DNA of 64,000 bases from assembly GCA_003725585.1 (NCBI GenBank), contig RJMB01000013.1, positions 1 to 64,000 of the forward strand, written 5' to 3'. Position 1 is the stretch's first letter; each line of letters opens with the position of its first letter. The position numbers were made by a program, and so were the translations under genes. The stretch comes from Halostreptopolyspora alba (GTDB taxonomy: Bacteria; Actinomycetota; Actinomycetes; Streptosporangiales; Streptosporangiaceae). This document shows positions 33,832 through 41,548 of this stretch, one piece after another. Under the pieces are notes generated by a model. That model was not told where the DNA came from and did no database searches. It saw only the letters and a program-made list of their open reading frames with translations.

Positions 33832-34572
33832 GTGACCGAGACTCCCCTGTCGATCACCCTCGACCGCAGCAGCCCGGTTCCGCTGTACTTCCAGGTCGCC
33901 CAGGAGCTGGAACGGCAGATCCAGGACGGCGCGATGCCGGCCGGAACCCGGTTGGAGAACGAGGTCGTGCTCGCCAACAGGCTGGGGCTGTCGCGTCCCA
34001 CGATGCGCCGCGCGATCGAGTACCTCGTCGACCGCGGGCTCCTCGTGCGCAAGCGTGGTGTCGGCACCCAGGTCGTCACGCCGCGCGTGCGCCGGTCCGT
34101 GGAGCTGTCGAGCCTGTACGACGACCTGGTCCAGGCCGGTCAGCACCCGCGCACCGAGGTACTGCGGCTGGCTGTCGAGCGGCCCTCGGACGCGGTCGCC
34201 GCCGCGCTGGAGGTCGGTGCGGGCACCGACGTCTACGTCCTGGAACGGTTGCGCTACGCGGGCGAGGAACCGCTCGCCCTACTGCACAACTACCTGCCGC
34301 TGGACCTCGTGCGCCTCAGCGAGGACGCGCTGACCAACGACGGCCTGTACAACCTGATGCGGGCGGCCGGCGTGACCCTCAAGATCGCCTCGCAGAGCAT
34401 CGGGGCGCGCGGCGCCACGGCCGCCGAGGCTCGGATACTGGGTGAGCACCGCGGCGCCCCGCTGCTCACCATGGACCGCACCGCCTACGACGACGTCGGC
34501 CGGGTGGTCGAGTTCGGAGCGCATGTCTACCGCGCCTCGCGCTACGCGTTCGACCTCACGCTCACCGGATAA
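33832..34572 (+). CDS. GntR-family (HutC subgroup) transcriptional regulator
   Basis: 246 residues. The winged-helix domain is typical: VPLYFQVAQELERQIQDGAM, GTRLENEVVLANRLGLSRPTMRRAIEYLVDRGLLVRKRGVGTQV. A UTRA effector domain follows (DVYVLERLRYAGEEPLALLHNYLP, FEFGAHVYRASRYAFDL-like end). The effector is unknown. GTG 33832 has GGAG 4 nt upstream; the open frame begins earlier. It stands between the dehydrogenase and the ROK kinase and may control either. Confidence 0.93.
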   Translation: MTETPLSITLDRSSPVPLYFQVAQELERQIQDGAMPAGTRLENEVVLANRLGLSRPTMRRAIEYLVDRGLLVRKRGVGTQVVTPRVRRSVELSSLYDDLVQAGQHPRTEVLRLAVERPSDAVAAALEVGAGTDVYVLERLRYAGEEPLALLHNYLPLDLVRLSEDALTNDGLYNLMRAAGVTLKIASQSIGARGATAAEARILGEHRGAPLLTMDRTAYDDVGRVVEFGAHVYRASRYAFDLTLTG

Positions 34573-34607
34573 CCGCACCCGCACGCCCGGGACGACGCTC
34601 CGGGTGG

Positions 34608-35669
34608 TCAGCGCCGACGTCGCATACCCCGGCGCCCCCGTGGCTCGGGAAGCCGACGCTGTCGCCGTCCCTGGCGCCACCGGGGAAGGGTCTCGCGTGC
34701 GAGGTCGGCCGCGCCGATCATCCCGGCCTCGTTGCCCAGGGCGGCGGGCACCACCCGCGCCAGGGGCCGGTAGCCGCGGCCGGTGAGGTTGCGCTCGAAC
34801 GCCGTCCTGGCCGGGCCCAGGAGCAGGTCGCCGCAGGCCGACACCCCGCCCCCGATGACGAACAGCTCGGGGTCGAACGCGGCGGCGAGGTTGGCCAGCC
34901 CCACCCCCAGCCAGGTCCCGGCGTCCTCCAGCAGCTCCACGCACGCCCGGTCACCGGCGGCCGCCAGCTCCCCGACGAGGGGGCCGGTGATCAGCGACCG
35001 GTCGCCGCCCACGGCCTGGATGATCCCGCCCGCGACCGGGGACTCGGCGGCGGCGAGCTCCCGCGCCTCGCGGGTGACCGCGTTGCCGCTGGCGTACTGC
35101 TCCCAGCAGCCGCGGTTCCCGCACTCGCAGCGGCGGCCACCGGGCACCACGGTCATGTGCCCGAACTCGCCGGCGATCCCGTAGCGGCCCCGCCGCAGCC
35201 GGCCGTCGATGATCAGCGCCCCGCCGATCCCGGTGCCGAGGTTCACCACGATGACCTCGCCGGCGCCCTGCCCGGCGCCCACGCAGACCTCGGCCCAGGC
35301 CGAGGCGTTGGCGTCGTTCTCGACCACGACCGGCAGCCCCAGGCGGGTCTTCAGCGCGTCGCGCAACGGCTCCTCGCGCCAGGCCAGGTGGGGGGCGAAC
35401 TGGACACGGGCGCGCTGCTCGTCCACGAACCCCGCGGCGCCCACGCCCACCGCCTGGACCGGGAAGTCGCGGCGCAACTCCTCGACAAGGTCGGCGATGG
35501 TGTCCTCGACGACCTTGGGGCTCTTGCTGCGGTGCGGGGTCTCGGCGTGCCCGCGGCCCAGGACGCGGCCAGCGGGGTTCACGACGCCGGCGGCGACCTT
35601 CGTCCCGCCGATGTCGATGCCGACGGTGAGCCCCCGCTCGTAGAGGCCCGCCCCTCTGGAAAACGCCAT
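34608..35669 (-). CDS. ROK-family sugar kinase (glucokinase-like)
   Basis: 353 residues. ATP-binding DxGGTK motif in TVGIDIGGTKVAAGVV, the substrate region VENDANASAWAE, GTGIGGALIIDG, and the zinc-binding ROK signature GEFGHMTVVPGGRRCECGNRGCWEQYASG. These fit the glucokinase-like ROK kinases; other hexoses are possible. The last 25 residues are Arg-rich and unusual. The start codon ATG lies inside a 25-bp inverted repeat (35656-35680), which may be an operator. Convergent with the GntR gene. Confidence 0.92.
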   Translation of the reverse strand: MAFSRGAGLYERGLTVGIDIGGTKVAAGVVNPAGRVLGRGHAETPHRSKSPKVVEDTIADLVEELRRDFPVQAVGVGAAGFVDEQRARVQFAPHLAWREEPLRDALKTRLGLPVVVENDANASAWAEVCVGAGQGAGEVIVVNLGTGIGGALIIDGRLRRGRYGIAGEFGHMTVVPGGRRCECGNRGCWEQYASGNAVTREARELAAAESPVAGGIIQAVGGDRSLITGPLVGELAAAGDRACVELLEDAGTWLGVGLANLAAAFDPELFVIGGGVSACGDLLLGPARTAFERNLTGRGYRPLARVVPAALGNEAGMIGAADLARETLPRWRQGRRQRRLPEPRGRRGMRRRR

Positions 35670-35680
35670 AGCGTTTCCAG
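35656..35680. promoter_or_regulatory. 25-bp near-perfect palindrome over the ROK start
   Basis: CTGGAAA (35656-35662) and TTTCCAG (35674-35680) with an inner CGC/GCG pair form an almost perfect palindrome that contains the start codon (35667-35669, complement). Such placement would block translation or transcription and suggests an operator; the binding protein is unknown. Confidence 0.5.
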
Positions 35681-35823
35681 CTTACTCAGTCGGTGTCACG
35701 GCGCTCCCCACCACGCGGGAGGTCGGAGGTGTCCGTGCGCGCGGTCGCACCTCGCTGTCCCAGGGCTGTTGCACTGTCGGTGGAAGGACGTGGTCGCGCT
35801 GGCCCCAATTCCGGGACCCGTTC

Positions 35824-35884
35824 GTCGATCTTGTCGCTATCGACGCGGAAATCGGTTTCCCGTCTCGATAGCGACAAGATCGAC
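35824..35884. repeat. 61-nt palindromic element, copy 2
   Basis: Same design as the element at 9391-9451. The outer arms GTCGATCTTGTCGC... and the reverse complement ...GCGACAAGATCGAC pair perfectly over 20 bp (35824-35843 with 35865-35884). The inner hairpin GGAAATCGGTTTCC (35847-35860) has a 5-bp stem and a TCGG tetraloop. Lies in the divergent region before the bactofilin/pentapeptide-like gene. Confidence 0.85.
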
Positions 35885-35924
35885 ATAGTAGGTGCACTCC
35901 GACGCGATGTCGGCGAAAGGGCGG

Positions 35925-35940
35925 TAAAGTCCGGCTCGTG
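35925..35940 (+). promoter_or_regulatory. Probable -10 box and leaderless start of the 35938 gene
   Basis: TAAAGT (35925-35930) ends 7 nt before the GTG at 35938, so a leaderless message is inferred. The palindromic element ends 40 bp before this box. Confidence 0.35.
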
Positions 35941-37473
35941 GCAAGTTCTCGGCCCTTCCGTTGGTTACTGCCCGCCGAACGCGCGCTGTGGCGGGCCTTT
36001 CCCACCCGCTCCCCGGTGGACCTGCGTCGCGGAGACCCGGAGGTGGACGCTCCCCACACCAGCGACCGTTGGGGGCGCGCCCGGACGGTACGCGCGCCCG
36101 TCATCGCCGCCCTGCTACTCGGCGCGCTCCCGGCCGAGCCCGGCGCCGTCCCCGGAGTCCGCCTGGTCGGCGCGCGGGTCGTCGGGCGGCTGGATCTGGG
36201 GGACAGCGCGCTGAGCCAGACCGTGGAACTCGAACAGTGCGACCTGACCGACGTGGTCACACTCGACGGCGCCACCACCAAGGGGGTGCACCTGCGGGGC
36301 TGCCGGCTGCGCCGGCTACAGGCGGGGCGCGTCCGCGTCGACGGCGACCTCGCGCTGTCCGACACCACGGTGCTGGAGGGTCTCGACCTCGCCGACGCGC
36401 AGATCGGCGGGCAGGTGAGGCTGAACCGCGCCCACGTCGCCCCGCCGACGCGGGCCGCACTCGTCGCCGACGGCTACCACGTCACGTTCCCCGGTGAGCG
36501 GTCCGACTGGGCGGTGTGGGCCGGTGGGGTGAGTGTGCAGGGCGGGTTCTTCGGCCGCGACCTGCGCTGTGACGGCGGGATCCGGATGATCGGCGCCACC
36601 CTGGCGGGCGGGCTGCACCTGCAGGGAGCCCAGGTCACGGCGCGGGGCGAGTACGCGATGGACGCGGGCCACCTTACGTCGGGGTTGGTGGAGCTGAGCA
36701 GGGGTTTCACCGCCCGAGGGACGGTGCGGCTGCGCAGCGCGCGGATCGACGGGGTTCTGTCGTTCGACCGTGCCCGGCTCAGCGGGGGCAGGGCTGCGGT
36801 ACAGGTCACCCACGCCGACGTCACCGAGCTGATCCTCACTCCGGAGTCCATCGAGGGCGCGGTGTCCCTGGGGTACTCCCGATTCGGGGTGCTGCTGGAC
36901 CACCCCGCGGCCTACCCGGACGGGGCGTGGCTCAACGGGGCCACCTACGAGCAGTTGCGGGGGCAGTGGACCCCGGCGGAGCGCCGCCGCTGGGTGTCGC
37001 CCGCCGCTTCCGGGGACTACCGGCCACAACCCTACGAGCAGCTCGCCACCTGGTACCGCACGGTGGGCAACGACCCCGCGGCCCGCACTGTGCTGTTGGC
37101 CAAGCAGCGCGCCCGCCGCGCCACCCTGAACCCGGCCGGCCGGCTGTGGGGTCTGCTGCTGGACGTCGTCGTGGGGTACGGCTACCGGCCCTGGCTGGCG
37201 GCGCTGTGGGCGGCGGTGCTGCTGGTGGTGGGCACCGTGGTGTTCAACGCGGTCCCCCCGGACCAGATCCCCCAGGACGAGCAGCGGACCTTCGTCCCTT
37301 TCATCTACACGCTGGACCTGCTGGTGCCGGTCAGCGTCTTCGAGGAACGCGGCGCGTGGCAACCGGTGGGCTGGACCCGCTGGTTGGCCTGGTCCACCAT
37401 CGCCGCGGGCTGGATCCTGGCCACCGCCCTCATCGCCGGCGCCACCCGCGTGCTGCGCGGCACCTCGTCGTAG
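35938..37473 (+). CDS. Membrane-anchored right-handed-helix repeat protein
   Basis: 511 residues. The N-terminal 330 residues are repetitive, built from short leucine/Asp-rich units (VVGRLDLGDSALSQTVELEQCDLTDV; LALSDTTVLEGLDLADAQIG; TARGTVRLRSARIDGVLSFDRARL), like pentapeptide/bactofilin-type beta-helix repeats. Two membrane helices follow near residues 415-440 and 480-500 (WLAALWAAVLLVVGTVVFNAV; LAWSTIAAGWILATALIAGATRV). Relatives in Streptomyces are often called oxidoreductases, without evidence here. No catalytic motif is seen. It begins GTG 35938 just after the palindromic element copy 2. Confidence 0.8.
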   Translation: MASSRPFRWLLPAERALWRAFPTRSPVDLRRGDPEVDAPHTSDRWGRARTVRAPVIAALLLGALPAEPGAVPGVRLVGARVVGRLDLGDSALSQTVELEQCDLTDVVTLDGATTKGVHLRGCRLRRLQAGRVRVDGDLALSDTTVLEGLDLADAQIGGQVRLNRAHVAPPTRAALVADGYHVTFPGERSDWAVWAGGVSVQGGFFGRDLRCDGGIRMIGATLAGGLHLQGAQVTARGEYAMDAGHLTSGLVELSRGFTARGTVRLRSARIDGVLSFDRARLSGGRAAVQVTHADVTELILTPESIEGAVSLGYSRFGVLLDHPAAYPDGAWLNGATYEQLRGQWTPAERRRWVSPAASGDYRPQPYEQLATWYRTVGNDPAARTVLLAKQRARRATLNPAGRLWGLLLDVVVGYGYRPWLAALWAAVLLVVGTVVFNAVPPDQIPQDEQRTFVPFIYTLDLLVPVSVFEERGAWQPVGWTRWLAWSTIAAGWILATALIAGATRVLRGTSS

Positions 37474-37475
37474 CT

Positions 37476-37593
37476 GTACTGCCCAGGGAGGGTGTGAACG
37501 GGATCCGCGGATGATCGCGCCGCTTTGGCTCCTTCGGAGCCTGGAAGCGGCCAGAACAGCACCGTCGCCGCCTCGGTGTACTGGCCAGGAGGG
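37476..37593 (+). repeat. Imperfect direct repeat flanking a terminator hairpin
   Basis: GTACTGCCCAGGGAGGG (37476-37492) and GTACTGGCCAGGAGGG (37578-37593) are near-identical and flank the hairpin at 37519-37551. The first copy begins directly after the upstream stop codon. Meaning unknown. Confidence 0.4.
37519..37551. terminator. Bidirectional terminator hairpin
   Basis: GCCGCTT/AAGCGGC (7 bp outer stem) encloses GGCTCC/GGAGCC (6 bp) with a TTC loop; there is a 1/3-nt internal loop. Located between the convergent bactofilin-like gene and the membrane protein gene. Confidence 0.7.
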
Positions 37594-37675
37594 CAGGTAC
37601 AGCCCGGATGCGTGCCGCGCCGCGCCCGCCCCCACGGGGCGGCGTCCCGACGTGGCCAGCGCGCTCGCCGACCGC

Positions 37676-38479
37676 TCAGGGCCGCCGGGTCGCCGGGGGT
37701 CGCGCGGCGGACTCGGGCGGGGTGTCGGTGATGACGTCGTGCCGGCCCGCGATCATCTCCTGGAACCGGATCTTCGCCCGGATCATCGGCCGGCGCACCC
37801 GCAGGTCGCGCCGGATGGCCCGCTCCCACTTCTCCGACCCTCGCGGGTAGCGCCACCGCTCCCACGGTGAGCCGGGGACCGCCAGCCGGACCGCGGCGAC
37901 GATCGAGATCACCGGCACGAACACGCCCGTCAGTCCGGTCCAGATCTTGCCCTTGAGCAGGCTGACCACCGAACCGGCGAGGTTGACCAGCGACAGTGAC
38001 ACCAGCCCGGGCTCCACCGCCTCACCACCGCCGGCGTGGCCGACCTCCTCCCACCCGAAGGGGCGCACGCCCGACAGCAGCAGGCCGGTGAGCGCGATCG
38101 CCACGAACACGGCGTCGACGGAGGTCCTGCCCTGCTCGGTCCAGTAGACGTCCCGCAGGTGCAGGATCAGCGCGAACTCGTCGAGCACCAGCGCCGCCCC
38201 CAGTCCGAACATCGACGCCGCCACCACGATGCTCACGCTCTCGCGGTCGGCGATCAGCAACGCCGCGACCCCGCCGAACAGCATCAGCGCGACCCCGACC
38301 ACGACATGGTGGATGTGCAGGTCGCCGTGGCGCAGGTTGCCCGGCCACCAGCGGACGCCCGCCCGGATCAGGCGCACGCTCAGCCGGATGAACAGGAAAC
38401 CCGCCACGAACGCGACGAAGAAGCTGAACAGGGGGAGGCGGCCCGCGTTCACCACACTTTCGCCGAACCACTCGGCCAT
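37676..38479 (-). CDS. Integral membrane protein, hypothetical
   Basis: 267 residues with about six hydrophobic helices, including one near the N-terminus (LFSFFVAFVAGFLFIRLSV), two after a HGDLHIHHVVVGVALM motif rich in His, and further ones to about residue 215. The last 60 residues are cytoplasmic and strongly basic (RWRYPRGSEKWERAIRRDLRVRRPMIRAKIRFQEM). I do not recognise a characterised family; the His cluster next to a membrane helix may bind a metal or haem, which is speculation. It follows kamA on the same strand but a strong terminator separates them. Confidence 0.75.
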   Translation of the reverse strand: MAEWFGESVVNAGRLPLFSFFVAFVAGFLFIRLSVRLIRAGVRWWPGNLRHGDLHIHHVVVGVALMLFGGVAALLIADRESVSIVVAASMFGLGAALVLDEFALILHLRDVYWTEQGRTSVDAVFVAIALTGLLLSGVRPFGWEEVGHAGGGEAVEPGLVSLSLVNLAGSVVSLLKGKIWTGLTGVFVPVISIVAAVRLAVPGSPWERWRYPRGSEKWERAIRRDLRVRRPMIRAKIRFQEMIAGRHDVITDTPPESAARPPATRRP

Positions 38480-38648
38480 GCGCGCCTCTTCCCTCTCCGC
38501 GCCCCGCGGATCCTCGTCCGGTCACCCGCCGTCGCCGCCACCGCGAATCGCTCTACGGCGCCGCGGTAGTGGCCGCGCGTCACCGGATCGAGCACAACCC
38601 CCACAGCGTATCCGTGCGCTGACCGCCCCAACCACCGCAGAACGCACA

Positions 38649-38685
38649 GGGTGGGCGGCGGTGTTGTCCACACCGCCGCCCACCC
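38649..38685 (-). terminator. Strong intrinsic-type terminator after the KamA-family gene
   Basis: A perfect 16-bp stem (GGGTGGGCGGCGGTGT, 38649-38664, with 38670-38685) with TGTCC loop, 15 bp downstream of the leftward gene's stop codon. Confidence 0.85.
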
Positions 38686-38699
38686 GTCGTCGGATCCGG

Positions 38700-40070
38700 T
38701 TACGCGCGGGCCGGGTCGACCAGTGTCGAGGCGTCCGCGGGCGGCGGCGTCTCGTACGGGAAGTGGGTGGCGCCCAGAGCGGGCTCCAGATCGAACAGCC
38801 AGCTCGCGTTCTCGTCGTAGCGGGCGAAGAACGGCCTGCCGACCAGCTCCGGGTCGCGCGCCTGGATGAAGCTCAGTACAAACACCTTCTCACCCAGGAT
38901 CTCGGTCACACCGTCGACACAGACCTTGCCCGGGGTGGCCGACATCGACGGCCCCCGCACGGTGCGGGCCAGACCCGACACGTTCTTGTAGGCGTCCCGG
39001 AAGATCTCGTACGCCCGGGCGAGCGGGACCTCGAAGTACTCCTTGGGACCGGTGTCGCGTTCGACGAACATGTAGTACGGCACCATCCCCACGCGTACCT
39101 GGTCGCGCCACATCCGTTCCCAGGTCCCAGCGTCGTCGTTGATCGTGCGGATCAGGGGGGCCTGGGTACGGATAACCGCGCCGGTGTCACGGATGCGCCG
39201 CACCGCCTCGTGTACCAGGGCCGGGGTCATCTCGTTCGGATGCGAGAAGTGCGCCATGAACGCGAGGTTCTTCCCCGCGTTGGTGACCCTCTCGAACAGC
39301 CGTAGCGTCTCGTCGGCGTCCGGGTCGGTGACGAACCGCTGCGGCCAGTAGGCCAGGGCCTTGGTCCCGATACGGATGGACTCCAGAGTCTCCACCTCGA
39401 GTAGCGGCTCGACGTAGCGGGAGATGACGCCCTCGCCCATGATCATCGGGTCGCCACCGGTGAGCAGCACACTGGTGACCTCGGGATGCCGCTTCAGGTA
39501 GGCCACGAGCTGGTCGATCTCACTGGAGGCGAACTTCAGGTCGGGTTCGCCCACGAACTGGGCCCACCGGAAGCAGTAGGTGCAGTAGGCGTGACAGGTC
39601 TGGCCCTGTTTCGGGAAGAACAGCACCGTCTCGGTGTACTTGTGCTGCACCCCCTCGATCGGTTCGTCGTCCTCGGCCTTGGGGACGTTGAGCTCCATCT
39701 GACCGGCGGGGTGCGGGTTCAGCTTCGCGCGGATCTCGTTCGCGGCCCGGTTGAGCTCGCCCTTGGGGGCCTCCCTGCGCAACAGGTCGGCGATCCACGC
39801 GACGTCCTCCGAGGGCAACATGTCGGCCTGCGGAAAGACGAGCCGATAGATCGGGTCGTCAGGGGCGGCATCCCAATCGATCAGCTCGTCGATGACATAG
39901 CTGTTGACCCGGAACGGCAACACGTTGGCCACAGCGCGGACCGCGAGTCGCTCGTCGGCGTCGAGTCCCGCCCTGGCCGTGAGCTCGTCCAGGTGCTTCG
40001 TGGTGTAGGCACGAAATCGGCGTCCCGCGGACGGGGCCGCTGACACTGCCGCGTCATGCGTCAAGCTCAC
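38700..40070 (-). CDS. KamA-family radical SAM aminomutase-like protein
   Basis: 456 residues. The radical SAM cluster is CHAYCTYC, in TCHAYCTYCFRWAQF, followed by LTGGDPMIMGE and a TIM-barrel core. It resembles lysine 2,3-aminomutase, which converts lysine to beta-lysine using SAM and PLP. A classical PLP-lysine motif GGGGK is not seen; instead there is SATPGKVCVDG near the C-terminus, so lysine activity is not assured. GTG 40070 has GGAAAGGAG 5 nt upstream. It diverges from plsX. Confidence 0.85.
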   Translation of the reverse strand: MSLTHDAAVSAAPSAGRRFRAYTTKHLDELTARAGLDADERLAVRAVANVLPFRVNSYVIDELIDWDAAPDDPIYRLVFPQADMLPSEDVAWIADLLRREAPKGELNRAANEIRAKLNPHPAGQMELNVPKAEDDEPIEGVQHKYTETVLFFPKQGQTCHAYCTYCFRWAQFVGEPDLKFASSEIDQLVAYLKRHPEVTSVLLTGGDPMIMGEGVISRYVEPLLEVETLESIRIGTKALAYWPQRFVTDPDADETLRLFERVTNAGKNLAFMAHFSHPNEMTPALVHEAVRRIRDTGAVIRTQAPLIRTINDDAGTWERMWRDQVRVGMVPYYMFVERDTGPKEYFEVPLARAYEIFRDAYKNVSGLARTVRGPSMSATPGKVCVDGVTEILGEKVFVLSFIQARDPELVGRPFFARYDENASWLFDLEPALGATHFPYETPPPADASTLVDPARA

Positions 40071-40379
40071 GCGTCTCCTTTCCTGAAGCCATCGGGCCGT
40101 CCCCGCGGATCGACCGGGAAGCCCCGACCGGACGGTCCCGTGTGCGCACACTGGTGATCCGCCCATAACGTGAACAATGCGGTTGAAAAACTGACCCGGA
40201 GCGCGATTCCGCTTTGAGGGCCAACGGCGAGCCCTACCCGGTCTGGGATGGTTCTACCCACTCCAGGAAAATCAACCACTGACCTGGGCGTTTCGGACAC
40301 GTACCGGAGATCCCGGCGGCACGGTGTCACGGCGTGACCGTTCCGGGAGTCCCAGGACCGCGAGCGTGAGGAGAGCTCT
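40071..40379. other. 309-bp divergent region between KamA-family gene and plsX
   Basis: No gene is supported. Must hold promoters for both sides, and the GAGGAGAG ribosome binding site of plsX is just before 40380. No clear operator or riboswitch was recognised. Confidence 0.4.
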
Positions 40380-41483
40380 GTGACCGGTACGACCCCGGCG
40401 GCCCCACCCGCGCCGTCCCCCGCCATCGCGGTTGACGCGATGGGCGGCGACCACGCGCCCGAGGAGATCGTCAAGGGTGCCGTCCGGGCGGTGCGCGAGC
40501 ACGGTGTGCGCCTGGTGCTCGTCGGCCGGCTGCCCGAACTCGCCTCGCTGCTGAGTAAGGAGGGGGCGCGCGGGGAGATCCCGGTGGTGCACGCCGAGGA
40601 CGCGCTCGCCATGCACGAGGGAGCTCTGGCGAGCTGGCGACGTCCACGCTCCAGCGTGGCCGTCGCGTGCCGCCTCATCCGCCGGGGAGACGCCTCGGCC
40701 CTGGTGTCGGCCGGGTCCACGGGCGGCGTCGTCGCGACGTCCACCGTTCGGCTGCGCCCCCAGCCCAGCGTGCTCCGCCCGGCTCTGGCTGTGGCACTGC
40801 CGACGCGACCGGTGCCCACGGTGCTGCTCGACGCGGGCGCCAACGCCGACGCCAAGCCCGAGATGCTGGTGCAGTTCGCCCACCTTGGCGCGGCCTACGC
40901 GCACACCGCCCACGGGGTGGCCGAACCCCGGGTGGCCATGCTCACCATCGGGTCCGAACCTGGTAAGGGAAACAAACTGGCGCGCAAGACCGCTGAGCTG
41001 CTGAGCGCCACCTCGGCCGGTCCCACGGGCCAGTCGTGGTTGGACTTCCGCGGCAACATCGAGGGGCACGACCTGTTGTCCGGCGAGGTCGACGTCGTGG
41101 TCACGGACGGGTTCACCGGCAACGTCGCCCTGAAGTCGGTCGAGGGCGCGGTGCGCTTCGCCTTCGACACGGTGCGGGAAGCGCTGGGTTCCACCGCCGT
41201 CTCCCGGGCGGGAACGCTGCTACAGCGCAAGTCGCTGCGGGGGCTGCGCGACCGGTTCGACAGCGAGACCTACGGGGGTGCCGTCCTGCTCGGGCTCAAC
41301 GGCACGGCGGTGATCGCGCACGGCGACAGTCGCGCGCAGGGAATCGAGCGCGCCTGCCTGCTCGCCCACGAGCTCGCGGCCGGTCGGATCGTCGACCAGG
41401 TTCGGCGCCGTATCGGCCCCTCCGCCCGCTCCGCGGGGCGACTGCACCGAAAGGCGGGTAACGAGGGTCAGGGGTCGGGCTGA
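40380..41483 (+). CDS. plsX: Phosphate acyltransferase PlsX
   Basis: 367 residues. PlsX makes acyl-phosphate from acyl-ACP for phosphatidic acid synthesis. Seen: IAVDAMGGDHAPEEIVKGAV at the start, LDAGANADAKPEMLVQFAHLG, EPRVAMLTIGSEPGKGN, FRGNIEGHDLLSGEVDVVVTDGFTGNVALKS and LRDRFDSETYGGAVLLGL. Good GAGGAG ribosome site before the GTG. In many bacteria plsX is next to rpmF, acpP and rnc; here it stands alone before argS, so transcription with argS is possible but a separate argS promoter is visible. Confidence 0.94.
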   Translation: MTGTTPAAPPAPSPAIAVDAMGGDHAPEEIVKGAVRAVREHGVRLVLVGRLPELASLLSKEGARGEIPVVHAEDALAMHEGALASWRRPRSSVAVACRLIRRGDASALVSAGSTGGVVATSTVRLRPQPSVLRPALAVALPTRPVPTVLLDAGANADAKPEMLVQFAHLGAAYAHTAHGVAEPRVAMLTIGSEPGKGNKLARKTAELLSATSAGPTGQSWLDFRGNIEGHDLLSGEVDVVVTDGFTGNVALKSVEGAVRFAFDTVREALGSTAVSRAGTLLQRKSLRGLRDRFDSETYGGAVLLGLNGTAVIAHGDSRAQGIERACLLAHELAAGRIVDQVRRRIGPSARSAGRLHRKAGNEGQGSG

Positions 41484-41532
41484 GCGACTACCGAGCGGGC
41501 CGGTTGTGCACTTCGCGCGCGTGCGGCGCGAA

Positions 41533-41548
41533 TATGCTTGTGGGCATG
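41533..41548 (+). promoter_or_regulatory. Likely -10 box and leaderless start of argS
   Basis: TATGCT (41533-41538) is close to the consensus and ends 7 nt before the ATG at 41546. No ribosome binding site is present upstream of the ATG. A leaderless message is therefore inferred; this also supports the start choice. Confidence 0.5.
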
